A stretch of DNA of 8,666 bases, taken from contig JBDNIH010000167.1 in NCBI GenBank assembly GCA_041688385.1, forward strand, positions 1 through 8,666. The letters run 5' to 3'. Of the stretch, positions 1 through 5,739 are shown piece by piece; positions within the stretch are counted from its first letter, which is position 1; the number at the start of each line of letters is the position of its first letter. Under the pieces are notes generated by a model. The model saw only the letters and a list, made by a program, of their open reading frames with translations, was not told where the DNA came from and did no database searches. A program made the position numbers and the translations under genes. The stretch is from UBA7662 sp041688385 (GTDB taxonomy: Bacteria; Bacteroidota; Bacteroidia; UBA7662).

Positions 1-1
1 C

Positions 2-2896
2 AGTTATCGTACCATCAATTACCCTACCCTCTCCTATGACAATGCACCGGGCGATATTTTAGAAACTCAACACAGAATCAATGAACTCAGCGGCAATCTC
101 GCTAAATACGACTTCCCTCACCACAATTTTGTTGCAACAGTAAGTGCGTTAGATGTAAAAACACAAAACATTTATATGAATGTGCAGGACTCAATTTCTA
201 TTGGGATTAGCTCCTTCCCTTTCGAAGAATACTGGGCGGAGTATGATAATACTACCGATCCTCACCAAAGTACTAACCGCGCCCATGTACAGATTGATTT
301 GGCCAATATTCATTGGCTTGAACGCAAAAAACGAGAAACGACACCGCTATTTCTCTCTCAACAAAACGGCAATGAATTGGATGAATACTTCAATTTTGCC
401 GCAACCGAAACTCCTGGCGCTGATTCCACCATTTTGCCTTCGGATGTATTTTTACCATCGGTAAACATCAGATTGGGAGGCACGCTTCATGTAAATAGAT
501 ACGACGATATTACCTACCAAAGCTCAGGCCTGGGCACGCCAGCCCCATATAGCAACTTTACGCTCAAAACAGCACAGTCAGCCTGTACCCCGCCCGAAGT
601 AGTGGTTGAAGGCGAAGGCGCATTTTATGTAGGAGATACTAATTACGTTAACCTCGGTGGAGGCCTGCAAGACAACAATAAGGCAGTTGTATTTTTCAGG
701 GCTGGCAGTAAGTTGGAGCTGTTGGGCGATGGATTGCTACACATTAGTGATAACTCGCGCCTGGTAATTGAAGAAGGTGCAGAGCTAATTCTCCACAAAG
801 ACCACATCATTCACTTGGATGGCAAAAATGCAGTGCTTGAAATAAGAGGAAAACTTACATTAAAAAGCATTGCGCTACTTAAACCCACTGGCAACGGTTA
901 TTTGCGGTTTGCTCAACCAACGAATCAAACGGTAGCTTCCGATTTTTGGGAAATAGAAACCGGTGCCATCATCGAATTAAACGGCAGCGGTAAGGACGAT
1001 AAAAAAGCAGAAATAACTGGCAAGCTGGTGCTCGACTCTAGTCTGAATTTTTTCAAAGTACTCAACTGCCGCTTAGACATACATCCCGGCAAGGAGCTCC
1101 ACATCAAAGGCCGAGCTACCATCGAAAATGCCCGCATCAGCAAACCTATAGGTGCCACTTCCCGTTATGGGCAGGTGGTGGTGTATGGTCAACCCAACCT
1201 CATCATTAAAAATGCAGAATTTCTGCATGGCAACCATGGTTTGTTGGCCTTGCTTCCCTCCTCCGCTCATCCACTTAAAGTCGAAAATGCTGATTTTAAA
1301 CATTGTATTACCGGCTTACGTATAAATGGCAAAAACATAGAGCTCAAAACCTGCCGCCTCGATAGTAATACCGTTGGACTTAAAATAGATGCTGCCACAG
1401 CAAGCTGTGATATACGCAACTCCCAATTCAACAGAAACAGTTCTTTGGGAATTGAATTCAGCGGCCAAAGCACGGCGGCTTTATATGTCCATGAAAGCCA
1501 GAGCCGATACAATGGCACAGGTATTTTGGCCAGTGGAAATTGTCCGGTACGTTTAACTTGCAGCAGTATCTCAAACAATACCGTCGGCTTAGACGCTTTT
1601 GATGTAGACGTACTTTTAGGAGGGGAAGCTAGAAATAACTTTACTGCCAACCTGATCGGCATTTCCATCAGTGATGTAAAACACCTGATATTGCAGGACG
1701 GCTACAATAATTTTGCAACAAGCACTACCTATTTGTTTGGTGCCTTTGCCGATAACGCCAATTTGATTTTTGATGGCACCAATTATAAACTGAACGTACA
1801 AAACAACTGCTTGCCTGCAGCGCATGGTTTGGTAGCCGTTGATTTATTAACCTACAGTGCTACACCTGTTTTGTTACACAACTGGCAACCGTTAAGTGCC
1901 TTTGCCACCCTATGCCCGTTGGTAGCACTGGCTTCGAAAGATTCTATGATGCTCGGCAATGCCACTACTACCTTGCCTATTGAAACCAACTATCAAAATG
2001 GCAAACTGCCTTTGGTAGTAGCCACCGCCATTAATGACATGACAGCTGATTTAGCCGGTGTGGCCAATCGGGATGAAGAAGCGGTAGAGAAACTAGGGGA
2101 GATTTTTAGCTTTGTAAGAGCGAATTATGCATACCGCAATGATGTATCAGCACTGGAAACCCTATTGAATGTAGAAGAAGTTGATATCATGCGGTTTGCC
2201 ATAAACAAAGCCCTTAAAGCGCTAGGCAATGCTTATCGTTATGAATTGATAGCACCTAACCGGGCTGTGAACGAAACCGAAGTAAGTGAGCAGCTACAAA
2301 TAGTGCAGACTGAACTGGATAACCAACTTTACTACTACGATCAGAATTATGATGAAAAACGTTGGTTTTACAATAAACTGGCCAAAGCTCAGGCTTACCG
2401 CTCAGGCGAACATTATGATTATGCGCTCGAACAATTAGCAGGAATTTCAACCGAAAACGGGAAACTCGCCGGCATACGCGACTATTGGAGCTGCATTTGT
2501 GAAGCAGAAGCTCTTTTTATACTTGAGATTACGGATGTTACGCAATACTTGGAAGCATTAGATGAATGTGTGCTGAATTCACCCGAATTGAGAAGACGCA
2601 GTCCGGGACTCGGCATAGCCGTTGAATTGTTTGGTCAACCTACCGGGCAAATTAACTATAACTTATATCCTAATCCAGGCAAAGGCATGCTCACGCTTAC
2701 TTCCAATGTTTCTTTAAATGGAATAACGTATCGTATTTCAGATATGCAGGGAACTACCCAGCTTTCTGGTCGTATTTCTTCGGTTAACAGTAATGCAACA
2801 CTCGATGTTTCGAGCTTAAGTGATGGCATTTATTTCCTTCAGTTAATTAATGACTTGTCCCCTCCTCAGGCTATTAAGTTTGTAATTACGCGTTAG
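2..2896 (+). CDS. Secreted beta-helix protein with T9SS type A sorting domain (5' partial)
   Basis: The reading frame is open from the left edge, so the gene starts upstream; the first ATG inside (176) is internal and 964 residues are visible. Visible residues about 370-600 form a right-handed parallel beta-helix: short strands such as ATIENARI, LIIKNAEF, LKVENADF, IELKTCRL, CDIRNSQF and LYVHESQS recur every 20-27 residues, often followed by N-x-G-I/L turns. Residues about 230-350 are also beta-rich. Residues about 690-870 look helical and TPR-like, rich in A, L, Y and E. The last 80 residues are a T9SS type A sorting domain, with YPNP at 889-892, a DMQG turn and the closing LSDGIYFLQL...KFVITR strand pattern. 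Such domains direct export across the outer membrane and are usually cleaved when the protein is attached or released. No catalytic motif was recognised, so the substrate or adhesion role is unknown. A signal peptide is expected but lies outside the window. The gene ends in TAG, 42 bases before a strong terminator. Confidence 0.9.
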   Translation, partial: SYRTINYPTLSYDNAPGDILETQHRINELSGNLAKYDFPHHNFVATVSALDVKTQNIYMNVQDSISIGISSFPFEEYWAEYDNTTDPHQSTNRAHVQIDLANIHWLERKKRETTPLFLSQQNGNELDEYFNFAATETPGADSTILPSDVFLPSVNIRLGGTLHVNRYDDITYQSSGLGTPAPYSNFTLKTAQSACTPPEVVVEGEGAFYVGDTNYVNLGGGLQDNNKAVVFFRAGSKLELLGDGLLHISDNSRLVIEEGAELILHKDHIIHLDGKNAVLEIRGKLTLKSIALLKPTGNGYLRFAQPTNQTVASDFWEIETGAIIELNGSGKDDKKAEITGKLVLDSSLNFFKVLNCRLDIHPGKELHIKGRATIENARISKPIGATSRYGQVVVYGQPNLIIKNAEFLHGNHGLLALLPSSAHPLKVENADFKHCITGLRINGKNIELKTCRLDSNTVGLKIDAATASCDIRNSQFNRNSSLGIEFSGQSTAALYVHESQSRYNGTGILASGNCPVRLTCSSISNNTVGLDAFDVDVLLGGEARNNFTANLIGISISDVKHLILQDGYNNFATSTTYLFGAFADNANLIFDGTNYKLNVQNNCLPAAHGLVAVDLLTYSATPVLLHNWQPLSAFATLCPLVALASKDSMMLGNATTTLPIETNYQNGKLPLVVATAINDMTADLAGVANRDEEAVEKLGEIFSFVRANYAYRNDVSALETLLNVEEVDIMRFAINKALKALGNAYRYELIAPNRAVNETEVSEQLQIVQTELDNQLYYYDQNYDEKRWFYNKLAKAQAYRSGEHYDYALEQLAGISTENGKLAGIRDYWSCICEAEALFILEITDVTQYLEALDECVLNSPELRRRSPGLGIAVELFGQPTGQINYNLYPNPGKGMLTLTSNVSLNGITYRISDMQGTTQLSGRISSVNSNATLDVSSLSDGIYFLQLINDLSPPQAIKFVITR

Positions 2897-2938
2897 GGTT
2901 TGGTTAACCCAGGTATAAATTAAATTCAAAGTAAAAAG

Positions 2939-2989
2939 ACCAGTTGCTGTTTGACACGTTTGTCAACAGTGACTGGTTTTATTTTTTTT
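2939..2989 (+). terminator. Rho-independent terminator, probably bidirectional
   Basis: Arms at about 2939-2956 and 2961-2977 pair through ACCAGT/ACTGGT, two G-U wobbles, CTGTT/AACAG, one bulged T and GACA/TGTC, closing on a CGTT loop. A T-rich tract (TTTTATTTTTTTT) follows on the plus strand, 42 bases after the stop of the T9SS gene. On the minus strand the hairpin is followed by a five-T run (complement of 2933-2937), so it could also stop transcription arriving from the vWA gene on the other side. The stem and T tract are seen directly; two-way function is inferred. Confidence 0.85.
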
Positions 2990-3106
2990 AACTACCTGCA
3001 ATTTAAGAAATTGTAGCCCATCGATAAATTTTCCGGACAGCTCCGAAGCAACCACCGTACTAACTTCCTCAGCAATAAAGCCTAAAATCCCGTTTAAAAT
3101 CGGAAA
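2963..3106 (-). pseudogene. Remnant resembling a peptidase S74 / intramolecular chaperone C-terminus
   Basis: The minus-strand frame from 3106 to a TGA at 2963-2965 encodes about 47 residues with no usable start. It contains GFIAEEV (3082-3062) and then GKFIDGLQFLKLQVV. Intact S74 chaperone domains, the self-cleaving trimerisation tails of phage tail spikes and many bacterial adhesins, carry a GFIAEEV-like motif followed by a G-K-x-I-D-G-[VL]-[QK]-[YF]-x-x-L segment, so both matches are in the right order, though the spacing is shorter than usual. The upstream part of the domain is missing: a TAG (3107-3109) and palindromic repeat sequence interrupt the frame. The remnant's stop codon lies inside the terminator hairpin. 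I read it as the decayed 3' end of a lost surface-protein gene. The family match is from memory of the motif, not a search. Confidence 0.45.
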
Positions 3107-3108
3107 CT

Positions 3109-3130
3109 AGTCTCGATAAGCTCGACCAGG
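3109..3130. repeat. REP-like short palindromic sequence (TCTCGATAAGCTCGACC)
   Basis: The sequence AGTCTCGATAAGCTCGACCA carries two TCGA palindromes around TAAGC and so can fold as a short hairpin. It resembles the dispersed GTCTCGACAAGCTCGACC-type sequences found repeatedly in intergenic regions of many bacterial genomes, differing here by one base in the loop. It begins where the S74-like remnant loses its frame. Only one copy is present in the window, so its repetitive nature is inferred from resemblance. Confidence 0.35.
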
Positions 3131-3137
3131 ATGGCGT

Positions 3138-3178
3138 GGGGTAACACATTTGCTGTTAATATTTCACCCCGCTGGGGT
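3138..3178. repeat. Palindromic intergenic element with ACCCC-GCT-GGGGT hairpin
   Basis: Positions 3166-3178 form a perfect five-pair hairpin with a three-base loop. A second GGGGT at 3138-3142 can pair with the same ACCCC (3166-3170) across the AT-rich middle, giving two mutually exclusive folds. On the minus strand it reads ACCCCAGCGGGGTGAAATATT and then AACAGCAAA. This resembles the GGGGTGAAATATT-type short repeats dispersed between genes in environmental Bacteroidota, which I recall but could not search. No protein-coding content is apparent. It lies between the vWA stop codon and the S74-like remnant. Confidence 0.4.
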
Positions 3179-3236
3179 CGTGATTTGGTAGCCGAAAATT
3201 CCGTTTTACCGAAAGCCGAACAAACGCCTAATCCCG
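3179..3236. other. Short non-coding spacer, nothing recognised
   Basis: This is the stretch immediately downstream of the vWA stop codon. It contains an imperfect hairpin (3199-3213, one internal mismatch) and a direct repeat of AGCCGAA, but no T run that would make a terminator. No gene, RNA or binding site was recognised. Confidence 0.5.
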
Positions 3237-4625
3237 CTAAAACCGAACGGTAATAATCGCCCCCGAACTTACTATAAACTCTTTCTCTAGACTAAAAACG
3301 GCTTTGGAAGAGTTTTTAGACCGGAAAATCACTTTGTAATTGCCGGGTTGGAGCACAACGGTTTCGGTGAGCGAGGCGGGGTTGAGGTCGTGGACTTTCA
3401 CCAACCTGGGTCCGTCGATGCTGAATATGGCTCCGAATCCTTCGGAATTGCTGGCTACGTTCACCAAGCCAGGTTGTTGAATTTGTATGCGGCTGATTTC
3501 GCTCTGCTTTATACTGACTGCTTTAAAGTTGGTGACAGGGGTGGTGAGTATCTCCAGATCGTATTCGCCAATGAGGTATTTACGCAGCGTATTAAAATCT
3601 TGGGTGCAGATGAAAGCGCCGGTTTTGCTGTCGCGCACGGTTGCCCGTAAATTACGGTAGCCGGTAACGCCGCTTACCACCAATTCCAAACCACCCATGG
3701 GCGCGTTGAGGGTGATGATGTTGTGTTTTCCGGGGAGCAGTTTGATGTTTTGTTTGCTGATTTCAGGGTTGGTGTGCACCACCAATTCGTAGCGGTTGGC
3801 GGGGTCGATAAGTAGGGTGTCGCTGAGTTTGCGGGAATTGAGCGTATGGATATAATTATACCTCTCGATGCCCAAATCGGCATCGTAAAAAGTCATGGGT
3901 ACATTGGTTTCTGTGGGCAGCATAAACTGGTCGTTGAGGTCTACCTGCACCGTGGTGGAATTTAAGGCCTGGGCTACGACCATATCGAGGGCTTGTTTAA
4001 ACGCTACCTCCTGCTCGGCATCAAAATAGGTTCCCACACAGTTAAAAGCTTGTTTCATGCCCGCATCCAGACCTAAACCAATGATGAAGGGCTTTAGGAA
4101 AATATGTTGCTTCTGCAACTGAAAGGAAACCTGGCAAGGGTCGCCATCGCAGCTTTCCTGTCCATCGGTAATGAGAATGAGGATGTTGCGACTGAAGGGA
4201 TCACGCGGGAAATCTGTGGCGGCTTGCAGCATGCTGTAGGCAATGGGGGTATTGCCGAGCGGACGAATGGATTTGAGTCGGGTTTTGATCTTACCAAAGC
4301 TGTTTTTGGCGAAGGGAACTTCGAGTTTGGTGTCTTTACAATCTCTTTCGCCACGGTCGGTTTGGTGACCGTACACCCTTAGGGCTACCTCTAGTTGCTC
4401 CTGCGTTTCAAGGCTGTCCATGAGATTGGTGAGCAGTCGTTTGGCTACATTCCAGCGCGAATTATTTTGCCAGGTGCCAAGCATACTGCCCGAAGCATCG
4501 AGTAGAAAAAGGATGCGGGTAGTAACTACGGCTTCTTCTTCTTTGCCCTTAACTACCGGCTGCGCCTCTACTTTTAAAGCGGACAAACCGAGCAGGAAAA
4601 AGGCAAAAAAGAAAAGCAAACGCAT
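3237..4625 (-). CDS. Secreted von Willebrand factor A domain protein with intact MIDAS
   Basis: The 462-residue protein begins with a clear Sec signal peptide: hydrophobic residues 3-17 and a likely cleavage after VEA (19-21). There is no lipobox cysteine, so it should reach the periplasm or beyond as a soluble or envelope-associated protein. The vWA domain spans about residues 36-222. It has the full metal-ion-dependent adhesion site: D43-x-S45-x-S47, T126 in NTPIAYSM, and D154 in LITDGQESC. C159 and C164 in the ESCDGDPC stretch may form a disulfide, as in related bacterial vWA proteins. Residues about 230-462 are beta-rich and lack a recognised domain; they read like two or three Ig- or carboxypeptidase-regulatory-like modules, and there is no T9SS tail or transmembrane anchor. 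The ATG start directly follows tsaD by 25 bases on the same strand, suggesting co-transcription. There is no clear Shine-Dalgarno sequence, as is common in Bacteroidota. MIDAS domains bind protein ligands through a divalent cation; the ligand here is unknown. Confidence 0.9.
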   Translation of the reverse strand: MRLLFFFAFFLLGLSALKVEAQPVVKGKEEEAVVTTRILFLLDASGSMLGTWQNNSRWNVAKRLLTNLMDSLETQEQLEVALRVYGHQTDRGERDCKDTKLEVPFAKNSFGKIKTRLKSIRPLGNTPIAYSMLQAATDFPRDPFSRNILILITDGQESCDGDPCQVSFQLQKQHIFLKPFIIGLGLDAGMKQAFNCVGTYFDAEQEVAFKQALDMVVAQALNSTTVQVDLNDQFMLPTETNVPMTFYDADLGIERYNYIHTLNSRKLSDTLLIDPANRYELVVHTNPEISKQNIKLLPGKHNIITLNAPMGGLELVVSGVTGYRNLRATVRDSKTGAFICTQDFNTLRKYLIGEYDLEILTTPVTNFKAVSIKQSEISRIQIQQPGLVNVASNSEGFGAIFSIDGPRLVKVHDLNPASLTETVVLQPGNYKVIFRSKNSSKAVFSLEKEFIVSSGAIITVRF

Positions 4626-4650
4626 GGGCAGAGGAGATTATTTAATTGGA

Positions 4651-5691
4651 TTAGCTGTCTGTCAATGCCAACCTGGGGTTGGGTACCACCGTCTGAGCAT
4701 CGAAGTCGACAAAACCACAACGCAAATATCCGGCCATGGCTACCATGGCGGCATTGTCGGTACAATAGGCGAAGTCTGGAATGAAAGTAGCATACCCTTC
4801 TTTCTCCTGCAGTTCCTGCATGGCCCGACGTAAACCACTATTGGCCGATACCCCACCGGCTATAGCCAGCTGACGAATGCCACTTTTAATGGCGGCTTTG
4901 CGGAGTTTATTGACGAGTATGCGCACGATTCTGTGCTGTACGGCAGCGCATAAATCGGCTTGGTTTTTTTCGATGAAGTCAGGATCGGTTAGTTGCTCCC
5001 GTTGGAGGAAGTATAAGACAGCCGTTTTGAGTCCGCTGAAGCTAAAATCGAGACCCGGCACCTGGGGTTCTGGAAAATCGAAACGACTGGCATCGCCCGT
5101 TTGTGCTAATTTATCGAGCACGGGGCCGGCTGGATAGGGCAAGCCGAGCAGCTTGCCAATTTTATCGAAAGCTTCTCCGGCAGCATCGTCGCGGGTTTGG
5201 CCGAGCAGCTCAAATTGGAGCGCACCATGCACCTGCACCAGCTGGGTATGGCCACCCGAAACGGTAAGGCAAATGAAGGGATAGGAAGGTTTTGGATCGT
5301 CGATAAAGTGGGCGAGTATGTGGGCTTGCATGTGGTTGATGCCCAGCAGTGGGATATTCAAACTCATCGCCAAACCTTTGGCAAAACTACTCCCCACCAA
5401 CAACGCCCCTAACAAACCTGGGCCTTTGGTGTAAGCGATTGCTGTGAGCTCATTTAGTTGAACCCCTGCCTTTTTGAGAGCTGCATCTACCACCGGAATA
5501 ATGTGTTCTTGATGGGCTCGCGAAGCCAGTTCAGGCACCACACCGCCATATTCGGCATGCACGGCTTGACCTGCAACAACATTTGAAAGCAGCACACCGT
5601 TACGCATTATCGCCGCGCTGGTATCGTCGCAGCTCGACTCAATGGCTAAAATGAGGGTTTCTGTCACCTGTTTTGAGGTTTTCAGGCTCAA
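4651..5691 (-). CDS. tsaD: tRNA N6-adenosine threonylcarbamoyltransferase TsaD
   Basis: TsaD (Gcp/YgjD/Kae1 family) transfers the threonylcarbamoyl group from threonylcarbamoyl-AMP to A37 of ANN-decoding tRNAs, acting in the cytosol with TsaB and TsaE. The 346-residue length is normal for the family. All hallmarks are present: AIESSCDDTS at residues 16-25, metal-binding H120 and H124 in NHMQAH, the SGGHT loop (145-149), GEAFDK (172-177), FSGLKTA (218-224), the nucleotide-binding GGVSAN (279-284) and metal ligand D312 in CTDNAAM. The longest frame starts at a TTG (5689-5691). A GTG at 5665-5667 would give MTETLILAIESS, closer to the usual N-terminus, and no ATG is available; the start is therefore uncertain by eight residues. 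Neither start has a convincing Shine-Dalgarno. The gene is divergent from the TamB-like gene and is followed 25 bases downstream by the vWA gene. The enzyme is near-universal and there is no sign of damage. Confidence 0.97.
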   Translation of the reverse strand: MSLKTSKQVTETLILAIESSCDDTSAAIMRNGVLLSNVVAGQAVHAEYGGVVPELASRAHQEHIIPVVDAALKKAGVQLNELTAIAYTKGPGLLGALLVGSSFAKGLAMSLNIPLLGINHMQAHILAHFIDDPKPSYPFICLTVSGGHTQLVQVHGALQFELLGQTRDDAAGEAFDKIGKLLGLPYPAGPVLDKLAQTGDASRFDFPEPQVPGLDFSFSGLKTAVLYFLQREQLTDPDFIEKNQADLCAAVQHRIVRILVNKLRKAAIKSGIRQLAIAGGVSANSGLRRAMQELQEKEGYATFIPDFAYCTDNAAMVAMAGYLRCGFVDFDAQTVVPNPRLALTDS

Positions 5692-5704
5692 TATCGCTAT
5701 TTTG
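5673..5704 (+). promoter_or_regulatory. Candidate Bacteroidota promoter for the TamB-like gene
   Basis: TTG (5673-5675) is followed after 22 bases by TATTTTG (5698-5704), one base shorter than TAnnTTTG. It would initiate near 5711, giving about a 20-base leader to the TTG start at 5731. The -33 element lies inside tsaD. An alternative is that the gene is driven from further inside tsaD. Confidence 0.3.
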
Positions 5705-5707
5705 TGT

Positions 5708-5739
5708 CAAAAAATATAAAAGAGTAAGGATTGCGTCAA
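5708..5739 (-). promoter_or_regulatory. Candidate Bacteroidota promoter for tsaD (and vWA gene)
   Basis: On the minus strand, TTG (5739-5737) is followed after about 20 bases by TATTTTTTG (5716-5708), one base longer than the Bacteroidota -7 consensus TAnnTTTG. Transcription would begin near 5702, leaving a leader of roughly 10 bases before the TTG start, or about 35 before the GTG start. The -33 element would lie inside the first codons of the divergent gene. The elements are seen; function is inferred and the match is imperfect. Confidence 0.3.

Noticed and set aside
176..178. ATG at 176 as the start of the first gene
   Set aside because: The same frame is open without a stop back to position 2, with protein-like content, so the true start lies upstream of the window.
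3199..3213. Hairpin just downstream of the vWA gene as its terminator
   Set aside because: The stem is short with an internal mismatch and no T run follows on the minus strand.
3348..3650. Plus-strand open frame of 100 residues
   Set aside because: It is entirely antisense to the vWA gene, with no recognisable domain or start signal.
4420..4833. Plus-strand open frame of 137 residues
   Set aside because: It lies opposite the tsaD/vWA junction and spans both genes; the composition is unlike a real protein and both opposing genes are well supported.
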